A stretch of 64,000 bases of DNA from Cyclobacterium sp. 1_MG-2023. Lineage in GTDB: Bacteria; Bacteroidota; Bacteroidia; Cytophagales; Cyclobacteriaceae. Below, piece by piece: positions 36,040-44,037 of the stretch (position 1 is its first letter; every line of letters begins with the position of its first letter). The stretch lies in contig NZ_JAUOPC010000002.1 in assembly GCF_030546805.1 (NCBI RefSeq), positions 496,001 through 560,000 of the forward strand, given 5' to 3'. The position numbers and the translations under genes are program-made. The notes under the pieces were generated by a model, which was not told the DNA's origin, made no database searches, and saw only the letters and a list, made by a program, of their open reading frames with translations.

Positions 36040-36639
36040 TTAGATTTTACTTATTTTAAGGATTTGGTTGATAATTTCATCATTTTCCAATCCTAGACCT
36101 TCTTTCTGGTATTGTAAAACGCCCTCCTTGTCAAAAACACTAATGATATTTGAATGGGAGAAATCCATGGGATTTATTTTTTTATATTTAACAGATAAAA
36201 TATTGGCAAAATCTCTAACACCATCTTCAGTTCCTTGTAAAAATAACCATTGATCTCCTTCCATGTTGTTTTCTTTAGCAAAATCCTTCAGCTTTTCAGG
36301 GCTGTCATTTAAGGGATCAATACTTACAAGTATATATTTGGGTTTGTTTTTAGGTTTAGAAGCTACTTTTTCAGCGATAAAACGCATGTCGGCCACCAAC
36401 CGGGGACAAGCTGTTTGACATGAAGTGTAGATCATTACCACTACCAAAGGATGGCCTTTTAAGTCCTTGAACGAAATTTGTTCACCGTCCTGCGTGTTCC
36501 AGTTGCTAGGCAAATGGTAAATGGACATTTCATTTAATTCTTTCACTTCTTCTTGCGTGAGTTTTGAGTTACCGGATGGTTCTTGGCATCCTAGAAGCAA
36601 AACAAATAAGGATATGAATAGTGTGTTGTATTTTATCAT
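36040..36639 (-). CDS. SCO1/SenC-family lipoprotein
   Basis: 199 residues from the ATG at 36639, selected because the lipoprotein signal follows at once (IKYNTLFISLFVLLLGCQE, lipid Cys18); a start 12 codons upstream is possible. The thioredoxin-like fold carries the copper/redox motif TSCQTACPR (Cys74 and Cys78) and the conserved His162 in DFSHSN. SCO proteins deliver copper to cupro-oxidases. Being downstream of nirK and nirV on the same strand, it is a good candidate for loading or reducing the copper sites of NirK. Confidence 0.88.
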   Translation of the reverse strand: MIKYNTLFISLFVLLLGCQEPSGNSKLTQEEVKELNEMSIYHLPSNWNTQDGEQISFKDLKGHPLVVVMIYTSCQTACPRLVADMRFIAEKVASKPKNKPKYILVSIDPLNDSPEKLKDFAKENNMEGDQWLFLQGTEDGVRDFANILSVKYKKINPMDFSHSNIISVFDKEGVLQYQKEGLGLENDEIINQILKISKI

Positions 36640-36681
36640 TTTTATACCATTTTTAGTAAATGAAAATTTTTGCAAGACTAG

Positions 36682-37443
36682 TTATTTAAGGTCCTTAGCA
36701 CATCTAAAGCCTAAATTTGTCATGCTGTACCTGGCTTTTAGGCTTGAGCGCATGGCATAGCGCATAAAAGCTGCATAGTTCATTAAATCATTTGCCCCTA
36801 GAGCACCACTTGCACAAAACAAACCTTTATCTGTGTTGCCATTGTTTCTGGATTCACCTGTAATGATGATCGAATTGAAGTCTAATGTCCATTCCCAAAC
36901 CAGCCCATGTAAATCGTGAACCCCGTAGACATTGCTTGGTTTGCTACCTACACTGAGTAAATAAGTTTTAGGCGTTTCATAGCTTCTAAGAATTGCCAAA
37001 TTGTATAAACTATCTCCTCGTGCATCTTCTTTTACTTCATTGGCCATGGCTACAAATTCCCATTCATCTACTGTTGGAAGTCTTTTTCCTTGGCATGAGC
37101 AATAGGCTTTAGCTGCAAACCAAGAGACTTGATTTACAGGGCTGTTTTTTAGGGCCCCAGGATAGGTCAAATCACTGTTCCAGATTTCCAGGTATCTTTT
37201 GTCAGCGAATAAGCCCTTGACCTGAGATTTCCTCCATTCAGGAAATTGTTTGACAAATTGAAGGTAGTCTTCATGGGTGACCGGTAAGGCATCTATGTAA
37301 AAGGCCTCAACTTGTACCTTTTCATTAGGATTGCCATAAAGGGGGATGTAGTTACCCCCCTTTATCTTTACCATGCCATTATCCTGACTTATAGCGTTAA
37401 GAGCTAACAGTAAAAATACTCCTGTTATTGCCCAATTTTTCAT
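36682..37443 (-). CDS. nirV: NirV-like formylglycine-generating-enzyme-fold (SUMF1) protein
   Basis: 253 residues with a signal peptide (MKNWAITGVFLLLALNAISQ). The SUMF1/FGE fold is clear: KIKGGNYIPLYGN, YIDALPVTHEDYLQFV, PVNQVSWFAAKAYCSC, KRLPTVDEWEF, DLHGLVWEW and a final NLGFRCAKD. It overlaps the end of nirK by 4 nt, so the two are translationally coupled, and SUMF1-fold genes adjacent to nirK are commonly called nirV. Its biochemical role in NirK maturation is not established. The name rests on context. Confidence 0.82.
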   Translation of the reverse strand: MKNWAITGVFLLLALNAISQDNGMVKIKGGNYIPLYGNPNEKVQVEAFYIDALPVTHEDYLQFVKQFPEWRKSQVKGLFADKRYLEIWNSDLTYPGALKNSPVNQVSWFAAKAYCSCQGKRLPTVDEWEFVAMANEVKEDARGDSLYNLAILRSYETPKTYLLSVGSKPSNVYGVHDLHGLVWEWTLDFNSIIITGESRNNGNTDKGLFCASGALGANDLMNYAAFMRYAMRSSLKARYSMTNLGFRCAKDLK

Positions 37444-38915
37444 TGTCTTTTAGCTTTTACCATTTGAGGTGTGATCACTTTTCCATTATTTCCCCAGCTA
37501 TTGTAAACATAGGTTAAAACACTGGCTATTTCAGTGTCATTCATTTGCTGTGCCGGCATGATACTATTGTAAGGTTTACCATTTACGACCAGCTCCCCGG
37601 AGAGACCATGAAGTAAAATATCTATGGCACGATCAGTATCAGCATTCAAATAATCGGATTTTGCAAGGGGAGGAAAGGCATTTGGTACCCCTTCACCATT
37701 TGGTTGGTGACAGGCAAAGCAGGCTTGCATGTACAAGTTTTTTCCCGCAATGATTTGTTCCTCCTTGCTTAAATTAACCGGTGCTTCTATATCCAATTCA
37801 GATTTAGGCATGTTTTGAATCACACTGCCTTCTGGTTGGTATATTCCTTCCATTATTTCCCCGGCAAAAATGGCCTTATTTTCCTCCCCTGAAACAGATA
37901 AAATGCCTAAAGCACCTTTGTTAAATGCCCTGAAAATGCTGTGATCTACCAATACCAAATTAGAAGGTACATCAGCTACGAACTCGACAATAGCTGCCCC
38001 GCCTGCCGGCACAAGGGTAGTTTGAACATTGTGGTTGAATTGTTCTCCTCCTTCCAGGTATACTTTGTCAAAAATTTCTCCAATAACATGAAAAGAGGAC
38101 ACCAGATTTGGTCCCCCATTCCCAAAGAAAATTCTTATGTTTTCGCCCACATTAGCAGTTATGCTATTGTCTCCTGAAAGTCCATTGACATTTCCGTTAA
38201 AAACAACATAATCCGGGTTTTCATCAATGGCCTTTTGCATACTGAATGGCTGCAAACCTTGTTGACCAAATTTCCCCTCTGTGTAAAAATCACCCTGCAT
38301 AACATAAAACTCCCGGTCTACCGGTGGCAATCCTCCTTCCGGCTCCACTAGGATTAAACCATACATGCCATTTGCAATGTGCATGCCTACCGGAGCTGTA
38401 GCACAGTGGTAGACAAATAAACCCGGATTTATGACTTTAAAGGAGAATACCTTCTCTTGACCCGGAGCAACAAAAGATGCTTCAGCTCCACCTCCTTGTC
38501 CTGTTACGGCATGTAAGTCTATATTGTGTGGGAGTTTGTTGTCAGGGTGGTTTTTGATCGTGAACTGTACCAAGTCTCCAACTCTTGTTCTGATGAAAGA
38601 ACCTGGTACCGAACCTCCAAATGTCCAATACATATAAGTAACCCCATCTGCCATTTCTCCTTCCTTTTCAATAATTTCCATTTCCACAAATAGCTTCTTT
38701 GCAGGTCTATTTCCTACGGGGGGAGGAACATTCGGTGGTGAAGTAAGTGAGGCATGCTCTTCCCCAAATACTTTTGTTTTAGCGTAATCAGTAACACTTT
38801 TTGGGATGTATCTTTTTTCTGAATCTTGGCCTCCACAGCCAATTATTATTACCGGAATAAAGAAGATAAAAAGATAAAAATATCCTCTAAATTTTGATAC
38901 TTTTTTTATTTCCAT
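37440..38915 (-). CDS. nirK: Copper nitrite reductase NirK with fused cytochrome c domain
   Basis: 491 residues; a lipoprotein signal (lipid Cys27 in IIIGCGG), two cupredoxin domains to about 345, and a C-terminal class I cytochrome c domain at about 385-475. Type 1 copper ligands are His130, Cys171, His179 and Met184; type 2 ligands His135, His170 and His325; catalytic Asp133 and His276 are in place (HNIDLH, HCATAPVGMH, SSFHVIG, LVDHSIF). The haem motif is CFACH (399-403) with Met453 as likely distal ligand. It reduces nitrite to NO at the outer membrane or periplasm, and the fused cytochrome can feed electrons directly. No NO reductase gene is visible nearby. Confidence 0.96.
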   Translation of the reverse strand: MEIKKVSKFRGYFYLFIFFIPVIIIGCGGQDSEKRYIPKSVTDYAKTKVFGEEHASLTSPPNVPPPVGNRPAKKLFVEMEIIEKEGEMADGVTYMYWTFGGSVPGSFIRTRVGDLVQFTIKNHPDNKLPHNIDLHAVTGQGGGAEASFVAPGQEKVFSFKVINPGLFVYHCATAPVGMHIANGMYGLILVEPEGGLPPVDREFYVMQGDFYTEGKFGQQGLQPFSMQKAIDENPDYVVFNGNVNGLSGDNSITANVGENIRIFFGNGGPNLVSSFHVIGEIFDKVYLEGGEQFNHNVQTTLVPAGGAAIVEFVADVPSNLVLVDHSIFRAFNKGALGILSVSGEENKAIFAGEIMEGIYQPEGSVIQNMPKSELDIEAPVNLSKEEQIIAGKNLYMQACFACHQPNGEGVPNAFPPLAKSDYLNADTDRAIDILLHGLSGELVVNGKPYNSIMPAQQMNDTEIASVLTYVYNSWGNNGKVITPQMVKAKRQ

Positions 38916-39029
38916 GATAAATCATTGTTTATTTTGGTTGTGATTTTTGAAAGCTTATTCTGATGCGATTGAGTAGGTTAAAGGTAGTAAGACATGGATT
39001 TGTCCTATAAAATAAAAATTAGGAGTAAT

Positions 39030-39045
39030 CATGATTTTTATCATG
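39030..39045 (-). promoter_or_regulatory. Crp/Fnr-type palindrome upstream of nirK
   Basis: CATGAT-TTTT-ATCATG is a perfect 6-4-6 inverted repeat containing the GAT-N4-ATC core of Fnr-family sites. It lies about 115-130 nt upstream of the nirK start codon, a workable distance for an activator site with an 80-nt leader. Function is inferred. Confidence 0.5.
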
Positions 39046-39208
39046 TATTTTGTTGAAAACCCAGTTTAATAAATTGTAAATAGTTTTGTTTATAAAGGTG
39101 ATGATAGGGTTAAATTTTGAAAATAGGTGTATAACCCTTGTAAAATGGTGATTAAAATTTAAAATTCAAAATTATAAAATTGTTGTTTTCCTTTTAAATT
39201 GGTCTTCA

Positions 39209-39245
39209 ATAAAAAAGGTTTCATGTAAATACACATGAAACCTTT
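39209..39245 (-). terminator. Rho-independent terminator for the M56/BlaI operon
   Basis: AAAGGTTTCATGT (39214-39226) and ACATGAAACCTTT (39233-39245) form a 13-bp stem. On the minus strand the stem is followed by TTT and ATTG, so it terminates transcription coming from 41249 downward. Confidence 0.8.
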
Positions 39246-39339
39246 ATAGAGTGACTTTAATTTTTAATTGTTTGCATTATCCTGTCAGTTGTATTTTTAT
39301 GGCTGACTTTAGTTTTGGTTTTTATCTAGGGTTTGTTGT

Positions 39340-40881
39340 TCAATCCCTTCTAAGCTTTACGTTATTATACCCTGAATAACTAACGACAAGCACTGTTGAT
39401 GAAGCAGCTTTTATAGAAAATTGACCATCTGTATTAGTTACGGTGCCGACTGGTGTAATTTTATCTACCTCTGATGAAGAACGGTATTCTTCAATAACTG
39501 CCCCGGAAAGTGTGGCGCCTTTAGGATCTCTTACAGTACCTGTCCATAATCCATTGGAATAGTGGGCATCAACTTTTAAACCGTCTTTATTTGGAAGTAT
39601 TTCTCCAAAGCTTATTTCACCTTTGGGTAGTTGGTCAGTATCGGATTTAACATTGCTTAGTTTAAAAAATATAGGCAATGTCACTTGTACACGGACCGGA
39701 TGTCCATTTTGTATTCCGGGGTTGAAATCAGGTGCGTTTTTTATTATCCTTTCAGCCAAAAACTCAAAACCAGTTTCAATACCCGAGTTAACATATACAT
39801 TCGTTAATGAACCATCTTTCTCTACCACAAACTGGAGCAAAACCTGCCCCTCTTTACCTTTTTTTCTTGCATGTAGTGGGTACTTCGCTTCATTATTGGC
39901 GTATTTTGTGAAAGCCGCCATTCCGCCCTTGAATTCAGGCAGTCTATCTAATGGGGCATTTTGGTGTTTCTCTAATTGTGTTGGTCTATCATAAGAATCA
40001 AGTTTAGGCTGGTGGGCATGGATTTTCAATGAAAAACCTGTAACGATCATTAATGTTGATAAACTGAAATAGACGATTCGAAGACGCAAGGTCTTCTCTT
40101 TTAATGGTTTGTTTAACATGGTTAATCGGTGTTTTAAGGTGGAAGAAGAGATTGCACTTGTCCATAACAAAGGGTTGTTTGGGACAGTAAGGCTTAACAG
40201 TAGTTTTTTGTATTTAATAGGATGCACCGCATCTTTTACGCCTTGATCGGCTAGGTATTCATGATTTAGGACCATGGCTTTCTTTACCATAAATACAATA
40301 GGGTTGAACCAGCATATCACCGATATAAATTCCATTAATGCCAAGTCTATATGGTGTTTTTGAGCGATATGGATGAGTTCGTGCTTTATGATCATTTCCG
40401 TTCTTCCGGAATCTTCTTTATAGGTTGAAGGATGCATAAATACATACTTTCCGAAACTGAAAGGTGAAATGACTTTTTCTGAGAGGATAAGGTTGGCCTG
40501 CTTTAATGGTTTAATCGAGGCTTTTTTTGTCCAATTGATTAGCTTTAACAATGCACTTGTTTTCTTAGCGAATAAGAGGGTTGTAATAGCCAAATGAACT
40601 GAAAGGAACCAAAATTCAGTAGGAATGGCCTGAGTTGGTGGCACAGAAGTTACAACCGGAGTAGAATGGTTTTGGACATGGGGAAGATAGTTAATAGCTA
40701 CAGTGCTTTCTTGTGGTAGCCACAAGGGTAAGCTTATAAAAGGAACAAGCATGGCCGCAGGAATCAACGATAAAAGCAGCCAGCGATTCAATGTGAATGT
40801 TTTCTCATCTGCCAGAAAAAGTTGAAAGAACAAAAAGAGAATGGCCGAACAGCCGATAAATTTAACCAAAACCACCATCAA
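39340..40881 (-). CDS. BlaR1-type M56 metallopeptidase with TonB-like C-terminal domain
   Basis: 513 residues. Membrane helices near 5-22, 33-58, 90-105, 180-200 and 267-285 flank a zinc-protease site HELIH (167-171) with the third ligand in NHEYLAD (Glu208). A TonB C-terminal-type domain follows at about 330-405 (KYPLHARKKGKEGQVLLQFV), and the end (TLSGAVIEEYRSSSEVDKIT, GQFSIKAASSTVLVVSYSGY) is a carboxypeptidase-regulatory-like domain. The known role of BlaR1/MecR1 is signal-dependent cleavage that inactivates BlaI. It overlaps the blaI-like gene by 4 nt. The TonB addition is common in Bacteroidota. No beta-lactamase is nearby, so the signal and target are unknown. Confidence 0.88.
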   Translation of the reverse strand: MMVVLVKFIGCSAILFLFFQLFLADEKTFTLNRWLLLSLIPAAMLVPFISLPLWLPQESTVAINYLPHVQNHSTPVVTSVPPTQAIPTEFWFLSVHLAITTLLFAKKTSALLKLINWTKKASIKPLKQANLILSEKVISPFSFGKYVFMHPSTYKEDSGRTEMIIKHELIHIAQKHHIDLALMEFISVICWFNPIVFMVKKAMVLNHEYLADQGVKDAVHPIKYKKLLLSLTVPNNPLLWTSAISSSTLKHRLTMLNKPLKEKTLRLRIVYFSLSTLMIVTGFSLKIHAHQPKLDSYDRPTQLEKHQNAPLDRLPEFKGGMAAFTKYANNEAKYPLHARKKGKEGQVLLQFVVEKDGSLTNVYVNSGIETGFEFLAERIIKNAPDFNPGIQNGHPVRVQVTLPIFFKLSNVKSDTDQLPKGEISFGEILPNKDGLKVDAHYSNGLWTGTVRDPKGATLSGAVIEEYRSSSEVDKITPVGTVTNTDGQFSIKAASSTVLVVSYSGYNNVKLRRD

Positions 40882-41249
40882 TTTTTTCTCCTTTCAATTT
40901 CGGTTTCTACAAGTCTTTTTAATTCTTCTAACTCATCTGTAGTTAAATCTGCCTTCTTGGTGAAAAAGGATGCAAATTGAAGGGGTGAATTAGAGAAAAA
41001 ATCTTTTATGATGGTTTTTACTTGTCCTGAAAAATATTCCGGCTTTTCTACAAGGGCATAATACTGTCTAGAATTACCAAACAACTTGAACCCAACGTAT
41101 CCTTTTTGTTGCATACGTTTCAATAGCGTTGCCACTGTGCTTGGAGCAGGTTTAGGTGCCGGGATAATCTCCAATAGCTCCTTCATGAATATGGGTTGGT
41201 TGGACCAGATCAGCTCCATTAACTTTTCTTCGGACTTAGATAACTTCAT
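40878..41249 (-). CDS. BlaI/MecI-family repressor
   Basis: 123 residues: a winged helix (LSKSEEKLMELIWSNQPIFM, STVATLLKRMQQKGYVGFKL) and a C-terminal dimerisation helix region (TDELEELKRLVETEIERRKN). It is the first gene of a two-gene operon with the M56 protease. A perfect TACA-N2-TGTA palindrome 23 nt upstream overlaps the -7 promoter element, so autorepression is very likely. Proteolysis by the M56 partner should relieve it. Confidence 0.92.
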   Translation of the reverse strand: MKLSKSEEKLMELIWSNQPIFMKELLEIIPAPKPAPSTVATLLKRMQQKGYVGFKLFGNSRQYYALVEKPEYFSGQVKTIIKDFFSNSPLQFASFFTKKADLTTDELEELKRLVETEIERRKN

Positions 41250-41271
41250 TCTACATATTTGAAATTTGTTC

Positions 41272-41303
41272 TACAAATGTAAACATATAAAATTTGTTTT
41301 CAA
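41272..41303 (-). promoter_or_regulatory. blaI promoter with overlapping BlaI operator
   Basis: On the minus strand the order is TTG (plus 41301-41303), exactly 19 nt, then TACATTTG (plus 41274-41281), a full match to the Bacteroidota TTG-N19-TAnnTTTG promoter. The -7 element is embedded in the palindrome TACATTTGTA (plus 41272-41281), which is the TACA-N2-TGTA form bound by BlaI/MecI. Repressor binding would block sigma contact. Confidence 0.75.
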
Positions 41304-41450
41304 TACTTTTAAGAATGATTATTTAGTATTTAGGTCAGTTTTTCTAAGATGAAATTTTTTTTAACCGAATGTAAATAAGCGATTTTTGTATGGTGTTAGG
41401 TGTTTAAATGTCTCTTGTCTAGTATCAATGCTGCATTTTCAATCTAATAA

Positions 41451-41484
41451 AAGATAAAATTATCTTAAAATATGGGTAGCTTTG
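41451..41484 (+). promoter_or_regulatory. Palindrome and -7 element ahead of the histidine-rich membrane protein
   Basis: AAGATA-AAAT-TATCTT (41451-41466) is a perfect 6-4-6 palindrome; TAGCTTTG (41477-41484) is an exact -7 element. No TTG stands at the -33 position; the palindrome is there instead, as expected for an activator-dependent promoter. The start codon is 77 nt further on. Confidence 0.45.
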
Positions 41485-41561
41485 TTTTAGAGAATAGCTT
41501 GGGAATTAGGGAGGGAATACAAACATTTTTCCCAAACTCATAAAATAAAATCAAGAGGTAA

Positions 41562-42776
41562 ATGAGAAAATCTTGGCTACTAATTTCATTGATTAACTTT
41601 TTTATTGCTGCCTTAATGGGTTTATTGCTCCGGGCTGCATTTGTATGGGATTTATATTGGATGGAATATAAAAACATGCTGCATGGACATTCCCATTTGG
41701 CACTATTGGGTTGGCTATATCTGGGTTTATTTGTTTTAATTCATGGACGCCTTTTGGATAAAGAGAAAGCTTCAAAAGCTATTTATACCCGGCTATTTTG
41801 GTTGACACAATTTTCAGTGGTTGGAATGATGCTCTCTTTTCCCCTGCAGGGCTATGCAGGATTTTCAATATTTTTTTCCTCAATTCACATAGTTTTGAGT
41901 TATGTATTTGTATACCGGGTATGGAACGACCATCGAAAGGAAAGCTTTCAAATTACCCTTTTGTTAAGAACAGCATTGCTCTTCCTTTTGATTTCTACTT
42001 GTGGAGTTTGGGCTGTAGCTGTGATCATGGCTAATGGAGGAGGGGGAGGAGTTCTCTATCAGGTAGCCATACAGTTTTACCTCCACTTTCAATTCAATGG
42101 TTGGCTTTTGTTCGGAGTTTTGGCCTTGATAATAAATGATTTTAAGCCTAAATTTTCACCATTTGGTTTTCAACGCTTTTATTTCTTAATGTGCCTCAGT
42201 CAAGTCCTTAGCTTTGCCTTGATTTTATTTTGGGCTTACCGATGGAATTGGGCTTTTGGTATTAATTTTATAGGAGTTGTGTTACAGTTATTGGCTTTGG
42301 GGGCAATTCTTTTATTAAAAAAGGATTTTAGGTTTAACCTAACTAGGCTCCCTGCGGCCCATTCATTTTTATTGCTGGCCTTTATTGTAGGGATGGTTAG
42401 GGTAGTTGCTCAAGCTTTGCTAATATTTCCGGATATGGCTGATCTTGCTGTTTCCTTACGCACAACAATTATTGGTTTTATCCACCTCAATATGTTGGGC
42501 TTATTTTCTGCTTATTTATTGTATTCTTTTTTCAAAAATCAAACCTCAGTCGCCTTTAATCAGCAATTTAAATGGGCAGTTATTCCTTTTTTTATTGGCT
42601 TTATAGGTTCCGAGTTGATCTTGTTTTCCCAAGGAATTTCCACATGGCATTCCTGGCATGTTTTACCTTATTACCATGAAAGTTTGTTAGCCTTGAGTGG
42701 GTTTATTCCCCTTGGTATTGCGGTTTATATTTTCTTATTCCTAAAGCATTATTCACATCGGTCAGCAATAGCGTGA
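41562..42776 (+). CDS. Polytopic membrane protein with conserved histidines (heme-copper/NnrS-like)
   Basis: 404 residues, almost entirely hydrophobic, with about 12 predicted membrane helices. Histidines sit at helix positions where metal or haem ligands would be: NMLHGHSHLALLGW, FYLHFQFNGWLLFG, FIHLNMLGLF and YYHESLLALSG. This recalls subunit I of heme-copper oxidases and NnrS-type proteins, but the complete ligand set of an oxidase is not identified. Its place next to nirK, the globin and the hemerythrin suggests a role in NO or respiratory metabolism. The family is not firmly recognised. Confidence 0.55.
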   Translation: MRKSWLLISLINFFIAALMGLLLRAAFVWDLYWMEYKNMLHGHSHLALLGWLYLGLFVLIHGRLLDKEKASKAIYTRLFWLTQFSVVGMMLSFPLQGYAGFSIFFSSIHIVLSYVFVYRVWNDHRKESFQITLLLRTALLFLLISTCGVWAVAVIMANGGGGGVLYQVAIQFYLHFQFNGWLLFGVLALIINDFKPKFSPFGFQRFYFLMCLSQVLSFALILFWAYRWNWAFGINFIGVVLQLLALGAILLLKKDFRFNLTRLPAAHSFLLLAFIVGMVRVVAQALLIFPDMADLAVSLRTTIIGFIHLNMLGLFSAYLLYSFFKNQTSVAFNQQFKWAVIPFFIGFIGSELILFSQGISTWHSWHVLPYYHESLLALSGFIPLGIAVYIFLFLKHYSHRSAIA

Positions 42777-42819
42777 AATTATTGAATGTTTATTGGTAGC
42801 AATGGTTTTTTTGCGCTGT

Positions 42820-44028
42820 CTAGAAGCTATTTAAGATCCACTGATAAATTAGGCCTATGCCTACACCTAGGACGATGATTAGCGGAGAAGGAATTTTACT
42901 ATATCTCAAAAGAATATAGGTGCCGATAATGATTATTATATTGATGAAATTGTTTTCCATGGGTTCGAACAAAAGGTAGGCAGCAGCGATCAACATGCCA
43001 CAACTCACCGCATTGATGCCTTCTAAGGCAGCCCTTACTGGCCTGTATTTTTTTAATCCATCCCAAAATCGAATCACAAAGAAGATAAGAAAAGTTCCGG
43101 GGAGAAAGATTCCTGCAGCAGCAACCAGTCCCCCTGTGATCATTCCTGCTGCTCCCCATTCACGCATGGACAATGCACCGATGTAGGAGCTAATACTAAA
43201 TGTTGGTCCCGGGATACTTTGGGATATTGCATAGCCGGTAAGGAATTCTTCGGAGCTCAAGTAGTTTTTAAACTCAACAAACTCAGTGTATAAATAGGGG
43301 ACCAAAACCTGCCCTCCTCCAAATATCAGGGAACCGTTTCTATAAAAATTTTCAAACAGCCTTATGGGTAAAATTCTTGTATAATGTCCCAACACAGCTG
43401 CTACAATTAACACTGTTGCCCAGACAATAAAATTGTCCCAAGAGATCTTTATCTCAGATTTTTCTTCAATGATCGGTTGTTTATTATAATTATGGGTAGT
43501 GATTAGGCCTCCGATAACCAGCATGACCGGAAAAATAAAGGGGGAATTATAAAAGAAAGCGATGAAGGCTGAAATCATCATTAAAATAGCTGCCTCCACA
43601 GAGTGGATCATTTTTTTAATGGTGATTTGAGAGGCATAAATGATATAACCTATGGCCATGGGTTGAATGAATTTTGCAAAACTTAATTCACCTTCTGTAT
43701 GGGACTGCAGGTATTCTATTAAAAAGGCCGTACTGATCATCAGCAGGGTGGCTGGAAGTATCCATACCAATAAGGAAAGGTAGGCAAGATTGGGTCCACC
43801 TACCCTAAAGCCGATGGCTGAGATAGTCTGGGTGGAAGTGGGACCGGGCAAGACAAGGCAGAGAGCATTCAGTTCCAGCAAGTCCTTTTCGGTGATATAC
43901 CTCCTTTTATTAACCATTATATCGATGACCATGGCCAAAAATACCTGCGGCCCCCCAAAGGCTGTCAGAGAAAGTATGAGCACATCTTTTAGATATATAT
44001 AATACCTTACCTTCCTGATAGTGGTCAT
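42820..44028 (-). CDS. chrA: Chromate-transporter (CHR) family protein
   Basis: 402 residues with the duplicated CHR layout of long ChrA proteins: each half begins with a signature, TAFGGPQVFLAMVIDIMV with ALCLVLPGPTSTQTISAIGF in the first and GGGQVLVPYLYTEFV with YAISQSIPGPTFSISSYIGA in the second. About 10-12 membrane helices are expected. Known members export chromate by proton or sulfate exchange; many homologues have untested substrates. It begins 9 nt after the dioxygenase-family gene on the same strand, so the two are probably co-transcribed. Confidence 0.9.
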   Translation of the reverse strand: MTTIRKVRYYIYLKDVLILSLTAFGGPQVFLAMVIDIMVNKRRYITEKDLLELNALCLVLPGPTSTQTISAIGFRVGGPNLAYLSLLVWILPATLLMISTAFLIEYLQSHTEGELSFAKFIQPMAIGYIIYASQITIKKMIHSVEAAILMMISAFIAFFYNSPFIFPVMLVIGGLITTHNYNKQPIIEEKSEIKISWDNFIVWATVLIVAAVLGHYTRILPIRLFENFYRNGSLIFGGGQVLVPYLYTEFVEFKNYLSSEEFLTGYAISQSIPGPTFSISSYIGALSMREWGAAGMITGGLVAAAGIFLPGTFLIFFVIRFWDGLKKYRPVRAALEGINAVSCGMLIAAAYLLFEPMENNFINIIIIIGTYILLRYSKIPSPLIIVLGVGIGLIYQWILNSF

Positions 44029-44037
44029 AAATAAGTT

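Larger units (their letters stand above)
38916..39339. other. Intergenic region between nirK and the M56 gene, 424 nt
   Basis: It contains the Crp/Fnr-like palindrome at 39030-39045 and a minus-strand terminator at 39209-39245, both listed separately. No exact TAnnTTTG element was seen on the minus strand ahead of nirK, which would suit an activator-dependent promoter. Confidence 0.5.
41250..41561. other. Divergent promoter region, 312 nt
   Basis: It carries the minus-strand blaI promoter/operator (41272-41303) and a plus-strand palindrome plus -7 element (41451-41484). Nothing else was recognised. Confidence 0.6.

Noticed and set aside
39623-39994. 123-codon plus-strand frame opposite the M56 gene
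   Set aside because: Lies over the TonB-like domain of the real gene and shows no family feature.
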